Shown: positions 1-12,208 of the stretch, one piece after another
Position numbering within the stretch: the first letter of the stretch is position 1
Layout: each line of letters opens with the position of its first letter
Source: Athripsodes cinereus
Lineage: Eukaryota > Arthropoda > Insecta > Trichoptera > Leptoceridae
DNA length: 64,000 bases
Direction: 5' to 3'
Assembly: GCA_947579605.1 (NCBI GenBank)
Contig: OX388312.1
Coordinates: 20,793,313 to 20,857,312, forward strand
The notes under the pieces: model-generated
Told to the model about the DNA's origin: nothing
Seen by the model: the letters and a program-made list of their open reading frames with translations, nothing else
Database searches by the model: none
Position numbers and translations under genes: made by a program

Positions 1-1150
1 ATTATATAAAAAATACAATCACTAATCGAATAAGGAATTATATTATTGCTGAATCATTTTCCAATTTATCTTATTTTGAATTACCGTTCATACCTGTCAT
101 TCCTCTCTTTGATACATCTGAACAAAATAAATATTATAATGATTCATAATATTGTAACCGCAGGTGCAGATTTCTGTAAATATTTCAAAGAGATTAAGTA
201 ACTTTACAAATGACGGTGGCGTGGAGTAGTGAGGGTTTGGATAAAAAAAAAGTATTGGACCTTTATAAATCTAACTGAAACGGTGAGATGGATATTCAAA
301 TCAGATAAATTGGTTTCAAACTTCTGCGGTATAATGTCAAAAATTTGCATTCATTTGAATTGAAATAATGAAAGCTGAACTAACAATAAAAGTAGTCGGT
401 TAGAAGATATTGATATTTTTTATTGGTTTTCTAATCAAGATGAAAAATGATTAAAGCAAAGAAACCATAAGGCTTCAATCCTAAATAGATAATAAATGTC
501 ATTTCTGCTCATATGAAGATAAAGAAAATCACGTAAGAATAGTTTGTTGTCATAAATATGTACTTTTCTCTGAAATGAAACCTTTGTAATCCCCAAATAT
601 TATGTAAACCCTTATAATCCCCAAATATTTTTTTAGTAAGCAATACGCTTGTGTCATGAATATAAAGTAGGTATAAGTAATGTAGTGATACTAACATGAT
701 TGATTAAAAAAAATGATGCTAGGAAATGCTGTTTGAAAAATCTATAAAAATATGAATTTAAGTTTGTTTTTAATTTAGAAATTGCTCTTATCTTTCAGTA
801 AAATATCATTATTTAATTTGGGATATCAACAAAAATTGTAAATTACAGACTATATCATCAAGCTGGCGGTCACCTTTGTAAATAATGATATGATTACCTT
901 CGTATGGTGAGAGTAAGATAATGGATAATTTAACAGAAGAAAATATAAGTATTCGTAAACTCTAATACCCTCATAATTAAAACAAAGTAATCAGTTCATA
1001 TCTAATGTTAAAATACTGTTAACAGTTAAGCACCATTATATTAAATTTGTCATTTCAAGGAGTTTTAAATTTAATTTTGATTAAAAACAATTCGTGTCTA
1101 GACGTCGTAATTGATCATTCAATCTGTTTGCATATATATAAATTTCTTAC
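1..1150. other. AT-rich non-coding DNA (downstream intron or flank of the Beat exon)
   Basis: I see no gene, RNA or clear repeat here. I looked for the next exon of the Beat-like gene, which would encode the second half of the Ig domain on the minus strand, and did not find it. The next exon therefore probably lies beyond the left edge. The open frame at 509-697 has no recognisable content. Confidence 0.6.
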
Positions 1151-1359
1151 CAGCACATTTACTCCAGGAATCGGAAAGACTTTCATCACAGGATTTTCCA
1201 TCGGCATATACCTATAGAACTCCCGATCTCCCCTGTACCATTTTACAGAGTAGAGGATGTCAGCTTCTATGTCATATTGACATTTCAGAGCTGCGTCCGA
1301 GCCGCGTCTTACGGCAACTGGAATGGATATGCGAACATCACGAAGACAATTCGCCACAC
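1151..1359 (-). CDS. Internal exon of a beaten-path (Beat) family immunoglobulin-domain protein
   Basis: The minus strand encodes 69 full codons plus two bases of a split codon. Visible pieces are CLRDVRISIPVAVRRG, LKCQYDIEADILYSVKWY, EFYRYMPMENP and FPIPGVNV. This is the N-terminal Ig domain of Beat proteins: the VRRG strand, the first Ig cysteine (LKC), the core tryptophan in VKWY, and the EFYRY box. Beat proteins are secreted or membrane Ig proteins that bind Side receptors and control motor-axon defasciculation in insects (family knowledge). A pyrimidine-rich acceptor ending TTTTTCCAG lies at 1360-1368 and a GTAAGAAA donor at 1143-1150. The exon enters in phase 1 and leaves in phase 0. 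The second Ig cysteine is absent, so at least one downstream exon must lie at lower coordinates. The Beat subfamily cannot be assigned from this exon alone. It is the only host coding sequence I can defend in the window. Confidence 0.9.
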
Positions 1360-3900
1360 CTGGAAAAATAAGAAAACCATACAATCAATATGACATAAAA
1401 TAATCATTTAATCATTTCACAAGGTTCATCATTCCTATATTATTCTCGTGGACAAAGATTATTACATCTTTGCGATTCTTTAATATATCTCTGAATTGGT
1501 TCTTTACGAATACGTGTTTTAACTGCATAGTCCTGATTAACTTGCTTGTTCCGGAGCGCACGCGCAGTCACATTGTCTGTTTTGGCTGCCTTTTATGCAT
1601 GTTGGATTGGTGTTTTGTTGTTTTTTTTTTTCATTTTTTGTATAACTTTTGTAATAAGTGACAAACTTGTGGGCTTGGTATTATATAGCAAAGGGTGAGA
1701 TCATAAGTGCGGGTTAAGTAGGATGATGCATTGTCTATGCTTTGTGATTGTGTGTATTGTTTCTGTCCATATGTATTTTCAAATGTTTTGTAATAATGAT
1801 GAAATAAATAAATAAAAATAAATAAATTATTAAGTGGAAAAAAAAACATGAAAACAATTTTCAGAGATTCCCTCAGTAATAGGTTATCTCATATAAATAT
1901 CATTTGTCTCATGTTTTCAAGGTAAAATTCTTAACACCTTAGTATTTTTTTTGCGGAAATGGCGTTTTGTAAAAGAGAATCACACAGGTCATCGGATGCT
2001 TTATGGCCACAAGAACACCGCTCTTTTTTGCTAACTAAATAATATAATGTTATCAACAGCCAGATTTTTGCCAATCGTCACAGCTTGTGAAATCAACAAT
2101 TATATCTTGTGAAATATAACAATTTACTTACTAAAACGTCCTGTGATATTGTAGAAGATAAGTTGAAATTTTGGACTTTGGGGTTTTCGTGGTTAAACTT
2201 TCATTTAGGAGCACCCTCATTAAGTCGATAATTCTTGTTGCTCGTTTGTCTGAAGTATCAATAATATAGTACAAAACATTCGTGCAAGTTATTTGAACAA
2301 AAGTATAAGATGAGAAATTTCTAATTGTTGGTACAATAAATACAAATCGTTTGAAGCTTTTTCAATTGCTTTGATGTATATTAATATCATAGAAAGTAAT
2401 TAATCTTATTGTTTGCTATAAAAGTAGTAATTTTCTATGATTTTTTTTCAATCGTCTAAAAGAAAATTGATATTCAGAGGTGTTTTGAAGGTGAAGGACT
2501 AGCAGCTCAGTTGGAAGAGGGAAAAAGAATCTTGAAACTCTTGAATTTTCCCTGTTTCAGTGTTTACGAGTAAATGCCGTAGACAATGAATTGATCAACA
2601 AAAAGCAAAAAGGAGGTATATGCAACACTTAGGTAGGTACTACCATTTAATCAATAAACCATTTAAGTAGAAAGGTGTGTTCCAATAATGGATACGTGTT
2701 CTTTGTTTTAGAGTTTTACTAAAACCTGAATAATAAAAAATGGAAGAACGTAATTTAGTCTCTGTCAATATTATACTTGTAAGTAAACGGCAAAGGAGTG
2801 GCTCGGTAGTGTATATCATACATTGTCACATTTTGTTATAGTACAAATCTAATATTCGAATTCAAAGGATAATAAATCGATCCTTATAGTTCAAACCCAA
2901 AGTCGATAAGATCAGCCATTTATTTAAGCTAAGTACGAGTACGTCACTTGAGGGCTAAAGGTATAGAATTTCTATCTGTTTGCGGATAAGGAATAATAGT
3001 TTTAGTTATGACGAAATACTTCCTAATATTTCGAAAAGCGTTACTAATAATATTATATTTTATTAAGAAGTACGCGATTTATTTAAACATCCAATATTCA
3101 ATGCTACTTACTCATAAAAATATTTTACACCATCGACTTTGAATATTTTTCGCAAACATGTATCTAAACGTTTTGAGAATTTCGATAAATCGCACATTCC
3201 TGTGACCTATCTTCATCTCCATATTATTATTTTTATTACAATCGAAATGTTGTTCAAAGATTTCAAATATAATGGATATTATGTACATAGCATTACGATT
3301 CACGATTGAATTTAAAAATGTAACATCAGAAATATTTCAACGCCGGGAGATGATGACACAAAATGATAATTCATTTTAAGTTGTTTTGGATTCAATTCGT
3401 GAAAACTTCAAGAGTTTCATCAAAATATAATGTGTTTTTTTTATGTGGAATACCTACTTTGATTAATCATGTTTACCTGAGAATTTGACTCTGACCTTTG
3501 AACCAGTATGATTTTTATTTTATCAAAATATATTTTTCAAGTGAATTTAATAAAAAAGTAGATAGAAATAAAAAAAACTGAATAAAATGAAAATGTATTT
3601 ACTTAAAAAGCAATTTAATATTTCTGAAGTCATAACGTAATTACAACTTAAAAAATATCTTGCTTTTGGAATAAAATATTTGTGATTTCTCAGGAAAGAA
3701 ACATAATTTTATTAAAATTTTAATAAATTTGGTGATAATATATTATATTTCATACAAATATCTTATTGTTTATGGCATAGTGAGGACGACCTACATGTCA
3801 ATTACATGATGATCTCATTAATTAATATAGAATAGGACGAGTAAGATAATAATATATTCAATTCAGCGATGGGGTTCATCTTAGAATCTTAATTTTTATT
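1360..3900. other. AT-rich non-coding DNA
   Basis: Probably intron upstream of the Beat exon, or intergenic. Simple A/T runs occur near 1620 and 1840. I see no conserved protein and no repeat with recognisable ends. The short open frames at 1470, 1631 and 3112 look like chance frames. Confidence 0.5.
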
Positions 3901-3960
3901 GGCACGGTTGCATGTTCACAACATCCAGTAAGTCTGCAATCCGATATGCCGTGATGGTAT
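3901..3960 (+). repeat. Degenerate copy of the ~80-bp short retroposon (GGCACGG ... GCCGTGATGGTAT)
   Basis: It starts GGCACGG and ends ATATGCCGTGATGGTAT, as do the better copies at 24712 and 43181, but the middle has diverged and shortened. The tail is a TA-rich stretch. This is the only copy of the family in plus orientation. Confidence 0.55.
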
Positions 3961-6375
3961 ATATAAAAGTAAAAGAACCCTTATGCGTTATAATATGAAA
4001 TAAAAATATAAATATGAAATATAAATAAAGTACCTAATATTATATGTACATAATTATGTATGTTATAAGATCGATAACCACTAATACTGGAATATCATCT
4101 CGTTCATATACTTACATCATTATTAATGGTGAGCAGATTAATAGCTCATCGTTTATCTGACCTTAGAGGGGCAATGGGATAAGGGAGACCATTAACTATC
4201 TTTAAGTAAACATTCACTTCTTCCCCTAACTAAGTACCTATATTAATATCTACCGACTAATATTTAAGATATATTCGCCTTAATATTCATAATAATGTAT
4301 AGCTTAACTCCTAAGAACAATAGTTAAGATGGTGAAAATTAGAGGCGATATATTGTAATTATCTTTCTAATTAATTGTTCCCACGCACATCCTCATTTAT
4401 AGAGTAACTACAAAGGACATTACAATAAATATGTATTGACATTTTACTTAGATTATGTGTAAATAAAAGTAAAATATACCGAAAAGACGTACATATAAAG
4501 ATCGATATAAGAAGGTAGGTTTATAGTTTTTGTTATAGTTTTATGGCACTATGTAATCTTTACTACACCTTGTTTATTTTGAGTAGGCATGGGGTGAAAT
4601 AGTTTAATGTTTCTGCTAAACAATGCGTCCGTAGTTTGTTCAACTGCGTAAACATAATATTTATACACAATGAAAACAATGTTTCTAGGTTTTCTATTGT
4701 CAGTATATAATAATATAATATCAAAGTTTGTACATGTAATGTTTTACATTGTACTTTCTTGGTTTAATAATTAAGGTAGGTTTTACTTTACTATGAACAT
4801 ACAATGTCGACATGATTCTGAGTTCGTATAGAAATAAAACTCCCCTAAGAATCATTTAGTTGATGCACGTTACACAATTACTTTTAAATTAATCACGTTT
4901 CCTTTATTTTACCCTTCAGGTTACAACTAATAGATGGTAATGACCTAAAAGGTTCCAAGACGTTTTACAAACTCTCTTTTTATTTTATAATATCTATTTC
5001 TCCTGTAAGTTGGAGGAACAAATCTTGGAACAAAAAGTGTATTAGCGTACGCAGGAATATATATAATATTTTAACATTCATTATAATATGATTCCACATC
5101 CATTAATATGAATATTATTCATGTAAATGGATATGTACAAAACATTCAAAGATACTGAAATAATTACAAAAGGTTAGTTTAATTATTGATATCTTTAGTA
5201 TTTTTTTATTGAAATCATCCTTTCTTCGACCAACAATAATTATCAAAAATTTATTCATTGTCAATATAGAGAATAATTTCAAAAATTCACACTCAATATA
5301 ATATTTATATAAACATTATTTTAATAGGTACATAATTGTTTATCATTCCAGGAAGACCGAAATTTTTGTGTATGGAAAGGGAGTCCATTATTACCCGGTA
5401 ACAATAATATATTTTTTATATATTTTTTTTCTTATAAATATTTACAGTCACATACATCACAATGATGTATTGTATACTATCCGAAACATGTAAAAAGCCT
5501 GTGTGGGGAGTAGGAAAATAAAAAATAGCATATATGTACACACAATTTCTTCTGTATGAAAATATGGAGTTTCACAAAATAAACGTTGATTTAATAAATA
5601 AAAATAACAATTAAATTTTACACTTGGAAGCAAATAAAGGTACCTACCTACATTCTATAATTTCTAATGAAATTAAGTCTTTAAAGAAATTGTTTATGCT
5701 CACGTGAAATGATAAATATAAAAATATAAGAATGGTATAAATAGTACGTAATAAATTGTAAGAGCAAACGTAAGAGATCTATAGAATAATGTAAGAGATT
5801 GAGGTATTACGGTTAAATGGATTTCTCGAGTGTCAAAACATAGAAAGAGAGAAATGCGTATTTTAAGTACCAGATTCTAGTAAGTGCTAGTGTTGAAAAG
5901 AGGTCAAGAGATGAAAATAAGTGGAGAAAGGTTGAGGTCTTGAGTATCTTAAGAAGAATAATATGTAGGTAATGCAAGGCTGTGAACTACCTATGAGGAT
6001 GAAAGTGTGCATTTAATGTACGTATGTATCTATGTATCTACAAAGATAACTACACTATTTTGTATAATATTGATTTTTTACCATATGACTATTAGAAGAT
6101 TAAGAATAGAAAGCATACCTCATCAACATAAAAAATATGATTACTTCTGGGTAAAATAATGAAGTAGGGACCAGTGAAATATTTTGTCACAATTTTAATT
6201 TCTCTGATAATTTATAACCCAAGAAACACTTGTTATTTTAATATGTAGTATTAATTATTATTAATAGTAACAAGGGTCATCAGTCGTTCCATTTACCTCT
6301 AAGCATTACATAATTATAAAAAGGTTTCAAAGAAGTTTTTTTTTCAGATTGTGGATGTATTTCTTTCAACATCAC
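3961..6375. other. AT-rich non-coding DNA with a possible PLE terminal motif
   Basis: No gene seen. At 5564-5592 the sequence matches the ATGGAGTTTnACAAAATnAAC motif found beside PLE-derived repeats at 32223 and 44505, so this may be a relic of a PLE terminal repeat. Confidence 0.4.
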
Positions 6376-6564
6376 GAGCGAGTTGGTCGGTAGCCTGGAG
6401 GTAGAGTCTCGGCCTCGTGAACACGGGGTCCGTGGTTCGATCCCAGGTGCCGGCAAACTCCCCTTTCACGACACAAGCTTTTAGCTTACTGTGAAAGGTG
6501 TATAAGGTTGTATTTGGGTTTATAACAAAAACCCAGATATATCTTTTAAAAAAAAAAAAAAAAA
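6376..6564 (+). mobile_element. tRNA-derived SINE with poly(A) tail
   Basis: A tRNA-like head of about 75 nt has a D-arm/A-box-like stretch (TAGCCTGGAGGTAGAGTC), an anticodon-like stem CCTCG/CGGGG and a canonical B box (GGTTCGATCCC). An unrelated body follows, then an uninterrupted run of about 18 A. This is the layout of a class III-transcribed SINE that borrows LINE machinery. The A and B boxes form its internal promoter. I could not fix a clean target-site duplication. The intact tail suggests a fairly recent copy. Confidence 0.8.
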
Positions 6565-7319
6565 CTTTCACAGTAGGGATTGTTCTTTTGAATTTGAAAC
6601 AAAGGGTAGAAAATTATTTAGTTTACACCTACACAATCGGACACTGTATGTAATATAATAATTTTCTCTGCATTTGAATATAAACAACATCGTGCTCCAT
6701 ATTATTTGTCTAATTTGCGAGTGATAATAATAAAACAATGAGCTTCGCCACCCTACCCTCGGACTCCACGGAAAGATTTATTAAGAGTACATAAAATTAT
6801 AAAACAATACAAGTACCTAAGTGTATATTTCGTGCATAACAATAATTGAACAAAACATTGTTTTACACGTTGAATGAATATAACAAAATAAACATGTCAT
6901 AATCCTTACAACTAATAATTATTACTTTGTACAGTAAAACCTCAGGTAATTCTCTATATTTGCAATTAATTATTTTTATATTACAACTTATCCTCTCACA
7001 AGCAAATAGTCAAAAGATATTTGTTTCATTCAAAGTGAAACTTTGAATATAATGGAGTCTTATTAACAAATTCCTTGTAGGCTAAGACGTTCCTCCAGGC
7101 CACTAATTATTGGATATTCCTAAACACGATTCTGTTTTTCATTCAGTTTTTTCACGTTTTAATGTTGTTTTGACACTTCAAATTCAAATTCCAATTCAAA
7201 TATATTTACTATTGATAAATATACAATTTACAACAATAATCATTTACTTATAATTATACAGTAAGCAAAACAATTCATTCCCTGAAATATGAGCAGAGCT
7301 CGTGCTTTGAGGGATAAAT
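6565..7319. other. AT-rich non-coding DNA
   Basis: No gene seen. The stretch near 7180-7260 (TTCAAATTCCAATTCAAA, then ATTTACTATTGATAAATATACAA) looks like the end of an old LINE, but it is too decayed to assign. Confidence 0.4.
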
Positions 7320-7461
7320 GACACTTGTAAATAAACTCAATATTTGATAGGTTCATTTATTTCTTTCACTCTTTCTGTCTCATAGTTATGTCACTTGTAA
7401 ATAAACTCAATATTTGATAGGTTCGTTTACTTCTTTCACTCTTTCTGTCTCATAGTTATGT
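7320..7461. repeat. Tandem duplication, 70-bp unit, two copies
   Basis: The unit beginning CACTTGTAAATAAACTC starts at 7322 and again at 7392. The copies differ at about three positions. Likely replication slippage; no coding content. Confidence 0.9.
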
Positions 7462-8112
7462 CCACTGCTAACGGTCATCATATTTTGTCAAACTGCTCCA
7501 TGCGTGTCTGTCCTCAGAATCATACGTTGCTCTACATATAGACCGAGGGAGCCACATTTTACTTTACTCTTTGTCTGTTCATATATCAGTTATGTTTTTT
7601 TTTAAAAAAAACAGTATTTATGAATAAGAAAAAAGTTGTACAAGGTTCACTGTAGGTAAGTGGGTATATAAGTTTGTTTAGGTATTGTTGTATTAAAGTA
7701 TTATCTTGGTTAAGTACAAAAGCCTTCATCCTTTACATTTCATTAACAATAACGAAGGGGTAAATGTCCTCTCCAGATGTATGTATACTCATGTTATTAT
7801 CACTTAAATACTCACATACTCGTATATTGCTACTTTCAACCACAGGAGGTGGCTTTGAAAAGTAATTTCGTATGGAATATACCGGCATATTTATATATGC
7901 TCAAATCAAAGCCAGTTACTAAGGTATAAGAGTAAAAAGTGAACGTTCCTTTATTTAATAAAACAATAAATAGAAATCCTTTCATAATACATAGAGTTAC
8001 ATAACTAGGTAGTAAGAATTTTAAAATGTATGACATTGTTACATAGTTAAGTAATTGGAAAATTTTCATATTAAAACATCGACATAATTATATCATGAGT
8101 ATAACGTCAAAC
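7462..8112. other. AT-rich non-coding DNA
   Basis: Nothing recognisable. The open frame at 7836-8069 on the minus strand has no family resemblance. Confidence 0.4.
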
Positions 8113-8190
8113 GCCGACTGGATGCAAATGGCGCAGGATCAAGTGGCATGGAAATGAATAGAGGACGCCTTCGTCCAGAAGTGAGCTGAG
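8113..8190 (+). pseudogene. RTE-like LINE reverse transcriptase, C-terminal fragment
   Basis: The plus frame starting at 8113 reads ADWMQMAQDQVAWK, a stop, then IEDAFVQK. This matches the usual C-terminal tail of RTE-type LINE polyproteins (W..MAQDR..W..LEEAF.QQW). Only this tail survives, and it carries an in-frame stop. It is a dead 5'-truncated copy. Confidence 0.6.
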
Positions 8191-8604
8191 AAGAAGGAGA
8201 ACGGTTAATAGTAGACATACAGCAGTAAATGTCCTCAGTGGCACTAATGGACTTGAGAGAGTTAAAAAGAAAAAAGAAACTGTCACCCAAACGGATACAT
8301 AGAAGTCCTGAAATATCCGGGAAAAGAGGTTGTTTAAACTTATACAGAGGTATATACTATACAATATATAACAAGAAATTTCATATTATACATTTAATTA
8401 ATTTTTCTTTCTTTTAATTTTTTTTAATAATTGATTCATTTTACAATATTTAAATCGGAATTTCGAATAGTTTTCTTAAAATGTGATAATAAAACTTATA
8501 AACTTTATATAATAACCTTTATATTTAATTTATTTTTTTATAAATATAAAAAGTGAGTCTAAATTTATTCATGAGATAACATGAATAAATAAAAAAATAG
8601 GTTA
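8191..8604. other. AT-rich non-coding DNA
   Basis: No feature beyond possible decayed LINE flank just after 8190. Confidence 0.35.
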
Positions 8605-9000
8605 AATAGGGTAAAAGTCCGAGAGATCGTGTGCGTAACAGCGATATACGAGAGGAATGTGGAATGAAAGTTGGAGTAGTTACAAGGATGAATGTGAATA
8701 AGTTACGATGGTTTGGGCATGTGGAAAGAATGAATGAGGAAAGAATGCTCAAGAAGATATAATTGGCTGAGAGGAATGGTGCTCGACGACATGGACAGCC
8801 GAAGATCAAATGGCAAGATCATCTTAAGCAAATCCTACTGGAAGGCCACGTGTTGGGTGCATTGAACAGGATAACATGCATGAGGAAATATGACAGTGAC
8901 GGAAGCGAAAGATGTATGCAAGGATAGAAGGAAGTGGCGCTCGATCCTTTCTGCCTACCCCCCGTTAGGGAAGCGGCATGATAGTTTGTATGTATGATGT
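8605..9000 (+). pseudogene. LINE family A reverse transcriptase, C-terminal region and 3' end
   Basis: Translation gives RDRVRNSDIREECG, then VNKLRWFGHVERMNEER, a stop, AERNGARRHGQPKIKWQDH and VLGALNR, followed by a frameshift. This is the post-thumb region of a non-LTR reverse transcriptase (RWFGHVERM box, basic R.RGRP.. patch). The 3' end, CTACCCCCCGTTAGGGAAGCGGCATGAT, decays into GTAT repeats. The same family recurs at 17300, 19165, 28063, 36870, 42385, 53256 and 53823. This copy is dead. Confidence 0.8.
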
Positions 9001-9570
9001 AATAAAATATATATTTTCTGACACGTTTGCAATATGATATAATACGACCAACAATGTTCATGATATTATGGATATTAATGTTATATATTACAAAACTTAC
9101 AAATTGTGATTAGTGGAAATTGTGATACTTATATTATAATGACGGTGGCAATTTCTGAAACAATTAAGCGTTTTAATAATAAGCTGCAATATATTTAGAC
9201 AACCATGTCTCTCGTAAACCACACAAGAGAAGACATTAGGGATTAATAGACCGTGATAATACTACTTTCCTACAATATAGTGAAACACAAAACCGGGATT
9301 GTACTGCTACTGTTTCAAAAGTAGATGATAAAATAAGTGCCAACAATCAGATGTGGAAATATTTTTTTTTTTATTTTTATTGAATGGGAAATATTAGGTA
9401 CATAAGTTAAAGTCCCTTGCTTATTTTTTCATTTTAGAGTAAAGACGGTTTTACAAAAATATTGATTTCAAAAAATATGATTAGGTATGTAAAAACAGTG
9501 TTATAAAATTAATTACCTGCTTTTCTATAAAGAAGATGGAATATAATGAGAATAATAATAATAATAATCT
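9001..9570. other. AT-rich non-coding DNA
   Basis: Nothing recognisable apart from a short AAT microsatellite at 9548-9568. Confidence 0.4.
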
Positions 9571-9696
9571 TTTGCAGTTCGGGGTGCTCGTTGCTGGAAT
9601 AATCTCCCTTCAAAATTTAGGCTGACTCAAAGTCTGACGTCTTTCAAGCGAGCCGTTAAGGAGAAAATGATTTCCACAAACAAACACAGCCTCTGA
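9571..9696 (+). pseudogene. LINE (Jockey/CR1-like) reverse transcriptase C-terminus
   Basis: The frame from 9571 reads FAVRGARCWNNLPSKFR, LTQSLTSFKRAVKEKM, then a natural-looking stop at 9694-9696. The G(A)R.WN.LP...R....S...FKR pattern is the typical extreme C-terminus of many insect LINE reverse transcriptases. It is followed by the 3' UTR listed next. The copy is 5'-truncated, with only 41 codons left, but those are open. Confidence 0.75.
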
Positions 9697-10262
9697 AACC
9701 TGAAACCCATCACTCCTAACCCCCCCCCCTTTTTTTTCCCCTTTTCCTTTCCTTTTATGCATGTATGTTTGTATCTTTTTTTTTTCTCAGTCTCTCCCTT
9801 TTTATATATATGTGTGTATGTATGTTTGTATAAATGTTCACTTTGTGAATATTTTTTTTTCCTCTTTTTTTCCAAATAGCTTTAGATTATTGACTTTATC
9901 ATTTCATTTTTTTTTTTTAAGTTAATACTTTTGGGTTAGTTGGAAGAGATCGCGCCTTTGCGATAAACTCGCCCTCTGTATATTGGTTGTATTTAATTTT
10001 AATGTAATATTTGTTTATTTTTTCTTTTCTTTTCATTTTTTCTTTCTGTGTTTGTACTGTACTGGCAATAATAATAATAATGAACTCAAAGATGGGCTGG
10101 TCAAGAACAAGAAATATGTTTAATGGTTATTATGTTATATTTTGTAAAATTTTATTGTATGTTGCCCATTTTTTTTTAAATAAAAAAATAAAAAAAATGT
10201 ATACCTTTTGTTTTTAACCAATGTACAGTAAAGAATGAATAAATAAATAAATGAATAATAAA
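9697..10262 (+). mobile_element. LINE 3' UTR and A-rich tail continuing from the ORF remnant
   Basis: A pyrimidine-rich stretch precedes the conserved block GTTGGAAGAGATCGC / GCGATAAACTCGCCCTCTGTA at about 9940-9980. The element ends near 10262 in ATGTACAGTAAAGAATGAATAAATAAA-type tail sequence. The same block is found at 10994 and 11981. Family knowledge: this GGAAGAGATCGC ... GCGATAA type of 3' UTR is widespread in lepidopteran LINEs. Confidence 0.65.
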
Positions 10263-10993
10263 AAAAAGTAATAGGTATAAATGAACAAAAAAAGTCAATA
10301 GAGTAATAATCTGGGTTGGTGATAATATTATTATCAATTATTATGTTCATTGTACCTATATTGTGTGCGCCTCGTAGAAGGCAAAATAATTTTTTTTAGA
10401 GAAAGAATAGATTGATGATGGGATTCGAATCATTCACTGTTGGCTCGATGGTTTGAGAGATTCATCATCGTCGTTGAAAGAAGTCACTCAATTGACACAA
10501 AAACGTTTTAAATAAAATAGGTGAATTTTCACTCTGTGTTCCATAGAAAAGCGTTAAAGAGAGAATTTATTATTAGTATACCCAAACCAAACATTAGTAA
10601 TTGCTTAATACTGCATGTGACTAGACAAGTTTATAAGTTTGTATAAGGGATCAATATTAGCTTTTTCGTCTTGATGATTAATAAAGTTTCTCACAAATTG
10701 GTATATTGGTATATGATACATTGAAGTTTTCAAAGTGTCCACATGCCAGGGATGTGTAATAATAACACGTTGAACATTTTGTTCCAGTTAAATCTTTATC
10801 TTGTCCTAACCGCCCCAGAGTGAAACGTGAAAATGTGACCATCTGTCGAAAGGAAGAAAATAGAAGTAAGACATGGGTTATTAAATAATTTCTTTTTCAA
10901 GTGCTTTCAAATTCTTTTAAGTATTTTCTTGTGTCTAATTATAATTTTAATAATCTCCGAACAAAACTTTACTGCAAATTATACCATGGCATA
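10263..10993. other. AT-rich non-coding DNA
   Basis: No gene or repeat with defined ends seen. Confidence 0.4.
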
Positions 10994-11060
10994 ATCGGGT
11001 TAGTTGGAAGATATCGCTTCTGCTGTAAACTTACCGTATGTACAATACTTTTGCTCGTAT
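10994..11060 (+). mobile_element. LINE 3' UTR fragment
   Basis: CGGGTTAGTTGGAAGATATC, then a diverged TGTAAACTTACC..GTA block, matches the conserved 3' UTR core seen at 9940 and 11981. No ORF remains upstream. Confidence 0.55.
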
Positions 11061-11119
11061 CACCTCACTTTATAGCTTAGTATTGTTTTTTTTTTAATTT
11101 ACCTATAAAATTTTGTATT

Positions 11120-11345
11120 ATTGTTAAAAAAGCGCCAGTGTGGTGCAGACGTAACGCTCTTGCTTGGTTGCGTACAGGAGCTTTTCGGTCAAGGCAAAAT
11201 GAAAAATACGTTTTTCAAATCATCCTGGGTTTGGGCGGAACATGTTCCTATATTTGTTTAACGCATTGTGTATTGTCGTGTTGGTAACCAAAATCCAAGA
11301 TTCATGTATTCGTTGGGGAATAACTCCATCTGTATAAATTGTACA
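11120..11345 (+). mobile_element. Possible decayed tRNA-derived SINE
   Basis: The start resembles a tRNA D-arm (GCCAGTGTGGTGCAGACGTAACGC). A degenerate B-box-like GGTCAAGGCAAAATG follows about 45 nt later, then a unique body. The B box is poor, so this is tentative. Confidence 0.35.
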
Positions 11346-11980
11346 TTAGTTTGATATGTTATTGGTTTATATAATAACCTATTTGTAACATACATGTATA
11401 TTATATTTCTTTGAACGTGTTTGTTTAGCAATATTACATAACTTTGTGTATTTTGTTGTTTATAATAAGAAAAAAATTCGATTGTATGTAATTTATTTTA
11501 ATAGTCCGATGAACTCTTACCAAAATATACCAAGGTTTACAATTATCATGTGCAAAAATAATTTATATTGTGATACCTACGCTCAAAACACTGAAAAATA
11601 GATAAAGTACTCGAAGATTTCGTTCCACGAAATCTAAAATATGTACATTCCTTCGAAGATCTTTTGATAAATATGTAGAAAAAAATATTGACCTAAAATA
11701 TAATATATAATTATAACTTGTATAATAATTGTATCCTGTATTCCTCGAACTGCTCTCAAAGTAATAATTATTCTTCCCGAATTACATTTTTCGTAGAAAT
11801 GGTAAAAGCTATAAGACCTTTTTAATAAACATAAACTCATGTATTCAGTTGTATAATATTACAAATGTATGTACTTAATTAAATAATACATTAACGTTTT
11901 ATAATTGACAAAAAAGGCACAATCTTAAAAAAAAACTATCCATATAATTATGCAATACTTATTGGAATTATGCAATATGC
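11346..11980. other. AT-rich non-coding DNA
   Basis: Nothing recognisable. Confidence 0.4.
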
Positions 11981-12118
11981 CGGGTTAGTTGGAAGACATC
12001 GCATTTTAGCGATAAACTCGCCCTCTGTACATTGAATTGTATAAATGATATTTTCTATGTTAATTTGTATTATTGTAAACTATGTACAGTGAAGAATAAA
12101 ATAAATAAAATAAACAAT
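11981..12118 (+). mobile_element. LINE 3' UTR with A-rich tail
   Basis: It carries the GGGTTAGTTGGAAGACATCG block, the GCGATAAACTCGCCCTCTGTA block and the tail TATGTACAGTGAAGAATAAA followed by repeated ATAAA units. This is the cleanest of the three copies of this 3' UTR in the window. No ORF is attached, so it is an extreme 5' truncation. Confidence 0.7.
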
Positions 12119-12127
12119 ATATATATA

Positions 12128-12208
12128 CTTTCATGCATATCCCACATGCGGGGTAGCCAGAGACAAATTGCATGATTTGGACATGCGTATTGCCATCTCT
12201 GTGCCAAA
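12128..12208 (-). repeat. Degenerate copy of the ~80-bp short retroposon
   Basis: In plus orientation it reads CATGCATATCCCACATGCGGGGTAGCCAG and ends CTCTGTGCC, matching the 24712 copy at both ends but diverged in the middle. Confidence 0.5.

Noticed and set aside
6376..6455. tRNA-like head considered as a functional tRNA gene
   Set aside because: The acceptor stem does not close properly, and the sequence continues into a SINE body with a poly(A) tail.
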